Below, one piece after another: positions 9,101 through 21,100 of a DNA stretch of 64,000 nt (position 1 is the first letter of the stretch; every line of letters begins with the position of its first letter). The DNA lies in NCBI GenBank assembly GCA_039566865.1, contig CM076943.1:10588001-10652000 (forward strand), written 5' to 3'. Origin of the DNA: Aurelia coerulea (Eukaryota > Cnidaria > Scyphozoa > Semaeostomeae > Ulmaridae). The notes under the pieces were generated by a model. It made no database searches, had not been told where the DNA came from, and saw only the letters and a program-made list of their open reading frames with translations. Position numbers and translations under genes: made by a program.

Positions 9101-12100
9101 TTGTGTAGGACTCGAACTTTCATATGCAAGCAATAATTCTATCATTCTGGCTAAAATACCATTCTTTGTAAAGACTAAGGCTCAAAATCAGGTCTTTATG
9201 CCGTAATTTCGTCATTTCTCTCTGGACTGATGACGTGAGTCTAAGACCCCGTTTACACGGTAGCGGATCAAAATTGTATCGGATCACGGTCTTGTCTACA
9301 CGGTAGCGGATCAGCGGTCACCATAGAAATAGGGCGAAGTCACATTCAAGATTTTCTCGGATTTTCAGTGATTTCCTTTTGACGTCAAAATTCAAAACAA
9401 TCTGCAATTATGATTAAACCTCGTTTGTATGGAAAATACCCTCGTAATGAATCAGAATCAAAATTGATGCGGATCACTTGTGCTTACACGGCAAAGAGCA
9501 AGAGTGATCCGATACAACAGTGATCCGACACAAAACGAGTTCGCTTTCGTAGCAGGATCAAAATTAATGCAGATAGCGGAGTAGAAGTGTATCGGATCAC
9601 TTCGAGCTCGTGTAAACGGGAGACTGATCCGCAACACTTTTTGTATCGGATCAAAAGTGATCCGCTACCGTGTAAACGGGGTCTAAGTGTTGCTCCATTG
9701 AATCGAATTGTTATCATTTGTTATAAGCGTAATGGGCATCGCGGGGGTATTGTCATGGGAATAGAGCAAAAACAAGGATGCATGCAATAAGACTAGTTTC
9801 TCCCCTGGAAGAGTGAATTAACTACCATCTAATACCCGGTGTCCCAAAAATAAGGTAACAGATTTGATTGGGCTAGCGATAAGAATTTAAGTTGAATCGA
9901 CCCCTGATAAGTTTTGAAGTACTCTTAGATAGTTAACTTGACGATTGATACCGTATTTGTTGATATTGGTGCATCAAGAGTTGGAATATTAATCTTGATA
10001 GTCCATATTTGCCTCCTACTCCAAACCAGAGTTTTTGGGGTTTGGCCTAAGCTGTTAACTCCCTGTGCTGTGGAATCTCCTCAAACATAGCCAAGCACAA
10101 ACAAGAAACCTCGTGCTTATGAACACATTTTAGTGGAAATCTGACTCTGAACTGTACAATCCGATTCAAGAATTTAGCCCCGAAGAGACCCCTTTCTTGA
10201 TTCTACAAAAACTTTAAATTACACCTGCCTGAGAAAAGTTATTAATCAGCGAAATAAGTCGCGTAGGCTTTAACACATAGACTTTCTTGCAATCTTCATT
10301 GCTTGAATGAAATGTTTTTTGCATGATCTCTCACAAAATTATTACGAAACAAGCAATCGTATATGCCCAAGGGAACATAAAAATGCTCATTCGTGCTTGG
10401 CTTGGTGTACTTTTGTAAATGCATTTTGACTGGAGAAAAATATTCCTTCGTGACTATATTCATTAATTTGTTTGCTAGCTTTCAGTTTTTTACGTTCTTT
10501 TCAAGTGGGTTCCCCTTACCAGCGCGTTAGCAGTTTAGGCCAAAACCCAAAAGCTCTGGTTTGTAGATGGACGCAAATTTTGGCTTTCGAGATTAATATT
10601 TCAACTCTCGATGCGCCAATATCAACAAACGAGGTATTAATCTTCAAGTTAACTATCGAAGAGTACGTCAAAACTTATTTGGGATCGATTCGACTTATAC
10701 TCTCAGCACTGGTCCCCATCAAATCTGTTACCTTTTTTTGGGACACCCGGTATAAATATTTGTTCTTTGTTACAACTACAGAAAAAGAAAATTTGAAGAT
10801 CGGCAACATAATCAAAGTTTGGCGATGTTCAAAAAGAGTACCAGTTTACAATCTGGTACACTTTTTACGAATCGCAAAGTACAAAGGGAGACTGATCTTC
10901 TTGCTCCCACTAGATAGAGCATCCAGACAACAGCTTATTTGTTGATATCAGTGCTAAGAGTTGTGTGGGATGGTGTCATGTCTACCAGGTATTTTGCAGG
11001 TCGAAAATATTTATCGCATTATTAAGAAGCTCTGCAAGGAGATCATTTAATGATTCTGGCGTGGGCTGGCTGTCAGGGCACATAAGAAGACAACAGATAG
11101 CTGTATTCAAATATCCTTCGAGCCTGATCACAGGTAGCCAGCCTCACACCTCCATGCTAGACATAAGCTAAAAAATTTGCTATCGTATAAAGATTAAACT
11201 GTCATGGGATGCAACTGAAATGAATGTCTTTTGATTGAGAAAGGACAGCATACAATTCTCCTCTGGCCTCAACCCGATTTTGTTTTAAAACATATATACC
11301 TGGTGAGCCAGAAAAAAGTTCCCACTGCGGTATTTTTAGTGAAATTTGTAGCATTTCATGAGCACTGATAATGTAGGTAAATTCGACTCAACGATAATCT
11401 ATTTGTCGCAAAATGCCCGAGAAAGGGCCTAAAACACTTCATCAAGTCATGACGAAGCTCCTTGCACAAAACAATATAGAAAGTATAATTTTTCATAGGA
11501 AGGGGATGAAGGTGAAGGTGAAGTTGCGGTTTTTAGCGGCAAGCGCTGGGATCGCAGAAGTAGAATAGGCCTAATCGAGTCCGGACCCCTTGTCATGACG
11601 CTGAAGTGATGGGGCTCTACCTGGGATCGAACCCGGTCCACCTGACTGTTCTGGCTGCAATGTCTGAGGGATCTTATCTGCACATCCTTGCCATGGGATT
11701 AAAAGCTTCAGTATTTGTTCGACAATAGCGTTTCTATAACTCTCTCAAGAGAAATGAAAAGTCCCTGCATCTTGTTTTGTGTGAGGACATTGCTTACAAT
11801 GTGCCCGAGTGTAATTTCGTAAGGCCAAATTTACCTATTCACTGCTCACAAAAATGAGAGAAAAATCACAAAAATACTGTAGTCTCGCAGCTATCAAGCA
11901 GAATTCAAATCATTCGAATCCATGCAGTACTCTTGGTGCTATGAATTTTCCAAAAGTGGGAAATTTCTTCTAGCTCATCTGGTCTATTGTATGTGCCAAT
12001 TTTAATTTGTGACACGATAGCTTTGGTATTGAGAAATGTGATCTTATCAGTAAAATTACTGTTCATTCTCCAACAGATTCTTGAAAATTCGTTGTACGGA

Positions 12101-15100
12101 AATGACTTTAGGTATTGGAATCGATCAAAGTTTTGGTATCAAATAAATGTTGATTGATTTCAATATTTCAAGCACTCCCTGGATAAAGAATTTTTTAAAT
12201 GTGAACTTCTTTTTGGACCACCAGGTGGAAAATATATTGAGTGAATTTTCATACAAACATTAGCCAGTAGATTCCATTTCCTACCGGGTGCGCCAGAATA
12301 AACTATGCACGTTTGGCAGGCCACAATAAATCGTACACTGGACCGATATTGAAGATTTATCATTTAATCTTTAGCAGAAAGCCTGAATAAGTTACTGGGA
12401 TTTTCTCATTTATTTTCATTTTAAGTTTTTAGAGCTAGAAGCGAGTTTCTTAAAATCTTAGTTTTCGAAAACACTGAAAACGATCAAAAAACATCGATCA
12501 AGTTGTCTAAAGAATCGACATGAATGGACAAAGAGAGAACTTTTTCGTCGTGATTTGGGATTTAGAAATCGACTAATTGTAACCCGCTGTACGAGAGTTC
12601 GTACTAAATCCCCAAATCACCCGAAAACGTGTTCTCATTGTCCATTCATGTCGAGTATTTAGAAAATCTGATCGATGTTTTTTGATCGTTTTCAGTGTCT
12701 TCAAAAGCTAAAACCTTATGAAACTCGCTTCTAGCTCTAAAAACTGATAACGGAAAAAAATTTACAAAAAATCCCAATATCTAATTCAGGCTTTCTGCTA
12801 AAGATTAAGTCATAAATCTTCAAAATCGGTCCAGTGTACGATTGATTGTGGCCTGCCAAACGTGCATAGTTTATTTTGGCGCACCCGGTATAGTCTGCAT
12901 CGAGTTCTTTACAAGTTTAAAAGATGCGAGTTCATACCTGCACTGCATGTATCTCCAGAAGAACCGGTTTCACACTGACACTGAAAGCCTTTCCAGTTAT
13001 CGATGCATTTGCCACTCTTGCACGTGCTTCCTGTACACCCATTAGCCTTAGTACATCCACTAATAACTCTGTCAGACTTGAGTGCCGTGCTACGATCTAA
13101 GTAATTTCCATTGATGTATATATTTCTCATACATCCAGTGAAATCTTCATTTGCCACTTGCGAAGGTCGTTTCAGTATATATTGAACAGAAGGTAGGCCA
13201 CCAAAATGAATTGGAGCACCATTGAGGTTTGGTGATCTGAAAGATAGCATAGAATGTAAATGTTTGTCAGGAGAGGTATGAAAATAGTTAACGAATAATT
13301 TCGACTAATGCATAAATGAGTCTTTAAGGGATAACGAAAAACAAGCTTTTGAATTTGGTTTCTCTTGACGAGAGTCTTTAATAAGGCCTCTGAAAATTTG
13401 ATAAAATAGTACTCTTTATTCAGCGGCATTCTATCGCTGGAAATATAGCGCAAATATATATTTGAAAGGAAGAAGATACACAACAGTATCCATATAACGG
13501 GCAATGACAAGCAGGCCAAAGAGGCCCTGAAATTACTACAAATCATATGTAATGGCATGTATGGTGAAATGACATGTGGAACAAATTGGCTCTTGAATTA
13601 CTACAAATCCCTTCAAGTCATAGGATACTGGTTTCATGTTGCAATTGAAACTCATCACCATGCCACAGAAGCGCTCTAAGCCTTTCTGAGTCGATATTAT
13701 GAAAACGACAATGCGCGCCACGGCTTGCAGGATGAAGTGGCTCTTGGATTATACCACAATGCGACCAAGGGAATTGCTAAAAGTTTGCTGAAACCCAGTT
13801 CAGTAAATCAGTCTTAACAGCCAGCGCTAAAATTGGTTTCCTGAACTGAAAATTCTTTGTGGTGAAAGTTAAGTCGCAAAAGTAAGTTTTCACGTCAACA
13901 GTCAAAAGAGAAAATTCGGGTCAATATCCTAGGGCTTTTTGGGTCAATCAGCCGACCTCGGCAAATCTCAATGGCAAAAGTTTCCCATAGATAGACTGTT
14001 TAATAGCACATTACAGTGTGAGAAATTCCAGTCATAGATTTCTATGATTTTAGTTCAGAAGTGAGACAAAGACAGGCTCTGACAGAATCTGGAGTGAAAG
14101 AGGTGATGGGTCTGATGAGAAACCGGGGGTTACTGATGGTGGATGGAGCCGACTGGTCTATAAGAATCATTGAAAGGGAGTGTGCAATAGTACAAGGGCG
14201 TCTCTATAAATAGAACAAAGAAAACACTCTGACAGCATTGTTTCTTTGGCTATCAATTATTCACAGCATGCGTACGACATCGATTGGAATAGGCCATTTT
14301 TAGATTGTTTTGCTCTTTGCAAATGCAAGCATTTAACCTTGCACAAACCTAGACTGATTATATGTTCGAAGGTTATCGCATCGCTATTGATAGGCTGATG
14401 GACGCTATAACTACGACTCATGGACTTACGCTTCCAGAAGCGGACATGGCCTAAATCACCTGCTATTTTTTCTCGAAACCACCGACCCTAAATCACCGCA
14501 AAAAGTGGTCATCCTGAAGTACTACATTGCAAAACAAGCTATCAGTACTTAGATGAATGTTTCTTCAAGCTATTAAAGCAAAAAAATCCTACCTATAAGT
14601 GCTATTTTCGTTGTTTGGGGACGCAAAAGATCTCGTAAATTCGTTCGCTAATTTGAGATTTTTTGATCGTTGCAGCAGTTCAGTCGAACGCGTTGTTCAA
14701 ATTCGTTTGTTTGCCTTTGGCGGGAAGTTTAAATTGAAGAAGAATCAGCCAATCCCATCAAGTTATTTCAAGTCTTGCATCCTGATTGGTCCAGGAACAA
14801 ATTTGTTCCTGGCGAGATTTTTTTGCCGTTTTGAGAAGAGTTAGTCCATAAGGCCCTTGACTGGAGCGACAACAACAACATTAATTCACTTCAATTAGAT
14901 AAGCGTAAGTTGAGGGTCGTTATGTAGTGAGGCTAGCACAAACCCCTCAATATCATTTTCACTTAGAATTTGTGGAGATTTTCGTTTTCATGAAGTCATT
15001 TTGTATTGCTCAGCCGCTGTAAATGATGGTTTCTGAATACAGTTTATAATCCTTTTATAATTTATAATCACATTGCTTTGGTCATTGAGTAAGTTGTCTT

Positions 15101-18100
15101 TTCTTGATTACGCTGGAGAAATTTCATATGGATTTGGAATGTAGCGATCTCGCTAAAAATAAATACGATACTGCATTAAATAAAAAAAGCTTCCTCCAGC
15201 TATGACTTTATCATCTTCAGTTCATATTATTTTGATATCAAAACGATGTTTTAATGTATTTAGTTCCTAAAATCAATCAGATCTTTTTAAAAAACGAACA
15301 GGGGAATGTAACTTGAAGAAAACAAAGAAAACTTGCCCTATTTCTATTACGTTGGACATCATTTGAAACGCTGACAAACAGTATCAAAATATGAAATATA
15401 AAGCATTTCGTTCTGGTCAGTGCCGATTGGCTGTGAATAAATGCTACGTGTCCGAGTATTAAAAGAAGCAATGTTGACAGATCTTTAGAAGAAAGTAAGA
15501 TCCACTGGAGGTCAAAATGTAACGAAATAAGCAATCAATCTGACGAAAATGAAATCCTAGCCATTCAAAGCAGAAATACTTAAGACAAGATTAAGCCTTT
15601 GAATGGCAGCTAGCTACTATCTAGGCCGCTTCAGCTCACCTTTAGCTGAAAGCCGAATGTCTAGATCATTTGTAATAGGAAATAAATCAAAGTTACAAAC
15701 ATTAAAGTTTCACTCGCATACCGGGTCTTTTCAAGGATTTAGCATGTATTACAGGCATTTACTTCTATTTACAGGTGGCTTCTACAGCAATCAAGATTTG
15801 GACTTGGATCAAACTGACAGCAAAGGGCATTTTAAAACAATAAACATAACACAAGACCACGCAAATCCACCTACGCCTTTGGGTGAACCAAGCAATTATC
15901 AAGTTGTGTTAAAGTGATATGTTCTAACTTGCTACTGGGTCATGACGTCGATAAATGTATCGATGTTGCTATAGTTAAACTGGAAAATATTTGTCAGGAC
16001 ACCCAAGACAGGAGGGTCCACTTCGTTATGGGGGTGCCTGAGTGGTAGCAAGCTTGACTACCAATCTGAAGGTTGGTGGTTTGATCACCCACCCTGCCGA
16101 GCCTGCAACGTAGAATGAGGAGAGTCGCCAACTCTCTGTAATTCCAGACTAAAGGAATCACGAGGTGTGGTCCCATCGAAAGAAAAGACCTGGACGCTGT
16201 TGCTTCGATATGCTCAGCTTCTCAGCGTCCAGAAAACTACCTTCGGATGCTAGGTAGAAATAAAGGAAAAAAGGAAAGGTGCAACTGTCAACAGACAAAC
16301 CAATATGTTACTATCTATGGCATCTGAATTGAAAACACATGTGTACATGGTCCTTAAAATATCTAAAATAGTAAACAAGACATCAGGATTCAAAACTTCA
16401 TAAATTTCGCAAAAGAGAGGTTTTTATGCACATTTCCTCTCATTTCTATTGCAGGAGGATGAAGGTCACAGATGTATGCATTTAGTGTACATAATTTTAG
16501 ATATTTTTAGCATGTACATTTTGTAAGTTTCATGCGTAGGCCCTTTGAAAATCGGCCACTAGGCTCCCCTTCCTTAATGAATGAAATATGAAAATATGAG
16601 ATTGGACCTTTTGCTGGTTCTGAAAAAGAGTCTGGATCGAGCGATATTTTTACACAATTTTATACACAAGGTTAGATTGAGTGGCGTTAGAGCTACTAAC
16701 ACTATTGTTCACATTCGAAAATTCTACAAAATGTATCATTCGCTTCCGACGTCGTTTTAGAATATCTAACAGGTCTATTGATGCTGGAAGAAATCAGTTG
16801 CTTTGAATGAGTCCCTTGTATCCCTGTGCTTTTTACTTCAAGATGGCGCTTCGGTCAACAGAAGCAAGGTTTACCGCAGGGATACAAGGGACTCATCCTC
16901 ATAAGTCTACTTTGCATGCTTCGAATGGTGAGTACTCAAAATGAAAAGATTGGGAAGTCCAAATGAACGAAATGCGAAATCATAAAGTTTTAGACTTCAC
17001 TATAATAATATAATCCCATAGTGTCGCAAATTCACCTTGCAGAATTAGACGAGTTGCTGTTCGTAACAATTCAAGATTTAGAAAACCATTCTCAAGGCTC
17101 AGAATCCATGCTTTCAAGGAAGTCAAGCAATATTAATGCTTATAAGTCAGGGCTGCTATGAGTAATTTCGGAGAGCGAACGAAAGAGTGACCTAAATTTT
17201 GGGGAACATAATTTTAAGCATATGAACAAACAAAACAAAGACATTGGATTGTTAGGCCCACAAATAGTATTCTTTTTAGATTTCAACCAAATCGCTGAAT
17301 CTGCAGAGGTGGTTGAGGTTATCAATTAGATTTACGAGCTGAAGAAATGTGGCAAGAGAAACAGCGGGCGAGAAATGTCATTCTATCATGCTTTGCTATG
17401 CATGCGGACGAGAAATGTCATTCTATCATCTATCATGCTCATGCTCCGAAAACCTCAAAACCATTCATCATTTCATAGACTTATCTTTTGAAATTCGCAA
17501 GCAATCAGCGTTTCATCCAGCAGAGGATAAGACGTGTGTTACGATCATATTTGGAACAAATATATTGATGGAGGCGATTTAAACAGCCTTCTATGATAAA
17601 TAGAAACCCATATGTAGACTCATTGCTGAGACTTGTTTAACAAATATAACGGCTACTTCTGATAATCCTACTTTTTGACTTCTCTCAAATCTACAATATT
17701 TTCAGACTTAGAGGAGTTTTCTCTTTTTGTAAGAATTCGAGGAAACTTAAAACCACCCTAATTCTCAAACTGATTGAGTAAACATAGAATAATATTCAAG
17801 AAAACCATAGTCTATTAATTTCAACAATATGGTATCAAGCAAAAGTTTTTCCCTCTTCTGGTTTACGATTTAGAAATTTGATGATGCGACACCCTCAGAT
17901 GAGTTGAAACATGAAATAAGCTGTAATTTCGAAAACATTAGTGATTTCTGAAAAGTCTTCAGTAGAATTAATGCAAAGTAGCTACAGTTTATTTTAAGCC
18001 AATTAGTTCAAAGAAACAGGTCAAAGAACTTTACATCAACCCTTTTTGACGATTTGGAACCTTTGCTCATAAAGCTGACCCAAATAATGCCTGACTTTGC

Positions 18101-21100
18101 TGTAGGTCCCCTGGGAAAATGATGGGTTTACAAAACAGTGATAATCGAATTAAAATCCGCGATATCTTTACGATAAGAAAATTCGGTTTTCTTGCACTTC
18201 GATATTTTTATCATTATCATCGATGGGGATTATTCTTAATGGCTACAATGATGAAGTTATAATTTTTGAACAAAGGAACTACGTAATATCTATCAAACTG
18301 GAAGCCCTGGAAAAAGGACCACCTAGGTATTGGCTTTTGCAGAATGTAAAATCATGAATTATGTACTAGTTATAAGAATGTCAGATTGTCTTATAGTGAA
18401 CAGGCTAACCTAGGTGCGAGAAAGTACTTCACTAAAGTCGGTTGAATCGAAATCCAAAAGTTTAGAAAAAATATAAAAATTTATGAACGCCACAAAGTGC
18501 TGGGAAACAAAATTTGAAGCCACGAACAGCAACTTAGTTTTCAGCACGCAGCTTTCTTTATGGACACAACGAAATACTGCCTATTGCCATTATCTAAAGA
18601 CACTAAACATGCAACTTTAACGTAATCTGCTGACCGTGTTCTTATGCTAAAAAGTAAAGAATTTCACTGGAAACGCTTTGGAACATATTTTATATGTTTC
18701 TAACAGTTTAGATGCGGTAATATTTTGGCTTTGAAGAAATTTTCAAATTTGAGCTTCCTTGTGCCATAACGTAGCAATTTCTTGTCAGATTTATTAAAGC
18801 GAAGTCTTAAACTCTAAGTTGAAGCATCCTCTATAAATAAATAAATAAATAAACAAATACATAAATAAATAAACAAATAAACATAAACGAATAAACGAAT
18901 TAATATGAGAAAAATAAACGATTAAACGAATAAATATAAGAAAAATAATAATCGAAATCATTGCTCTTCCACTGCAGCCGATCAAACAGAGTATAAGCAA
19001 GATAAAACCAACATCTGGCAGAAAGATCAGACAAGAGTGAAAGAATATCAAATGGTTACTTACTGGCTAGCTTCGTTCAGTGAAAGTTCCTTGAAACTGC
19101 TGTCAACTCTGAGGGTCAATTTCTGCAAGGAAAATTAATAATTGTTAGAATTCTACCAAACGTATTTCAATGATACCATGTAAATGGGATGTTCTCATTT
19201 TAAAAGGATGTTCTCATTATAAAAAGTTTGTTCAATAAATCAACAATACACGTAAGTCCAGATGCTATTTGGCTTCGTTATTCAAACGGGGAAAACTGTG
19301 ATTTCTGTATAAGAGACCACTTATGAGAGATGATAGGCCCAATTTTTCAAAATTTAATAAACCATGCTACCTGAATCAAAAATTAAGAAACTTTGTAATT
19401 TGCAGCTTTAATTCTCACGGAATTTTAAAATTTTCTGACACTGTGTAGTTTCGACGAATGTTTTGACACTTTTTTTATTGCAGCTAATACTAGTTTCGAG
19501 ATCTTCCTAGGTAATTTGGAAGCCCTTTTAACAAAAACAAGGCTTAACTTCTGTAGTCAAAAGCATGACAAATTTAAGAACCTCGTAAGAAACTTTGGTA
19601 CCAAAAATGACCTAAAATTCAAGATCCTTGATGCTATCCCTGGACCTACGTTTACTTTAAAAATGAGTGTAATTAAAAGGCAATTAGAGACTTGATGGAA
19701 GGAAATCAGTACAGAAAGGAAGTCTCCAGATAACTGCATAAAACGGAAGTACCATGCATGATCTGAAACGAAAAGGTTAGCAGTGACATGACAAGTGGCA
19801 CATCATTTCCTAGAAATTTCGTAAACATTCTAAGGAGATTTTCACTGGGAAATGTTCAAAACAAATTGAAACTTCTTTTTAACGGGGAAAGCTCCTGCGT
19901 TCGAATGTGCAGTCAAGCGCCGCCAGGAAACATAACGAAATTTGACTACGTAAGAAGAATTAAAATTGGGAAATTGCAGATTTTTGTGGGTTGGCAGCTT
20001 TTGTACACAGAAAGTATCGGTCATTGTAGGTATCACCCATATCTAAAATATCAAATTAAACATTACATTGTAATAAAAGTTAGTCTGGGTCATTCTTAGT
20101 TCACCCCGATAATGAGCAAACATATTAGGCCAACTGGCTTAGACAGGATCTGGAACTATCTTCGGCAAACTATGTGAAATAAACCGAAGACAACCATAAC
20201 ATAGATTCAATGACCATTATTAATCATATCTTTACACAATTCGGATCGAATATTTCCTTTTGCGGCGGAAAGATCTCAAAAACCTTTAATTTGCTTAGCT
20301 TGCGGGTCGAAGTTAAGCCGCCCTATTGACTTGGACATAATCATGATTCAAAATGGCTGGTTGTAACATAGACAACTGTTAACTGGTAGTTGTAAAAGTT
20401 TAATTCCATCAAAATTCTGCTAGGACGAGAAACATAACCATTCTCGAAGCTAAACTTATGAATTTATGGTGACTCGATTAGTTGAAGGTGTTGTGACGTA
20501 GTGGTGCAATCCTCTCGCTTTGCGGCCAGAACAATCCGGCGAACTGGGTTCGATCTCAGGTAGAGTCCCACCACTTGAGCGTCATGATAAAAGAACGGAC
20601 TCGATTACGTCTTCTCTACTTCTACGACCCCATCACTTGGACCCAAAAAATGCAACTTCACATTCACTTTCACCTCTAGTCCCTCATATTCCCTCAACCC
20701 CGATGTTGCTTGAATTGAGGGTGCAAGCTGACTTAAGTTCTAGCGATATTTTGCGATCAATGAAGCGCATCCATGAAATAGAAACTTATTAGAATGAACA
20801 GGGCACACATTCTTGCAAATACGCTGAGATGCTCTGGCCGAAGACAAGAATTTTTATTCATTTGAAAAAACTATTGATATCGTACAAAGTGTGTTTCAAA
20901 TTAAGTTTTGGATAACTCACTTTCAGATTCAAGAAACTTATCATAAAATAAATTGGGATTTGAGAAATTTGCTGAAATAAAATACGGCCAGGGCCTACTA
21001 AAATCATATTTCTATTACTAAAATTATAGCTCAGTATAAACTGTACAGGGGCGAGAGTACAAGTCAACATAAGGCGGCTATGGCCAGTCGTAAAAACTCA

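Larger units (their letters stand above)
8578..12937 (-). other. Cadherin intron 3, 4.4 kb
   Basis: Donor GTATGA and acceptor TTTCCGTAG. It is largely made of mobile elements: a palindromic foldback (12282-12890), a SINE (11502-11690), a partial TACCTGGTGAG element end (11297-11345), a 920-bp foldback (9833-10752), a Harbinger-like MITE (9245-9683) and a GGGGGCTTAA repeat (8749-8847). An open frame at 10472-10945 is inside the 920-bp element and its edge and looks non-coding. Confidence 0.8.
13237..19063 (-). other. Cadherin intron 2, 5.8 kb
   Basis: Donor GTAAGT and acceptor ATCTTTCAG. It contains an ATAAATAA-type low-complexity tract (18834-18930), a dispersed-repeat copy (17815-18075), a 90-bp hairpin (16807-16896), a MITE fragment (16612-16755), a SINE (16030-16275) and a 586-bp element with 9-bp target duplication (14350-14935). 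A local duplication of CGAGAAATGTCATTCTATCA occurs at about 17366-17430. Nothing was recognised in 13240-14340, 14950-16000 or 18090-18790. Confidence 0.8.

Noticed and set aside
10472..10945. 157-codon plus-strand frame
   Set aside because: Starts in the foldback element at 9833-10752 and runs through its right arm; no domain, and the sister copies do not keep the frame open.
15603..15917. 104-codon plus-strand frame in Fat intron 2
   Set aside because: No recognisable family, signal peptide or splice context; composition is like the surrounding intron.
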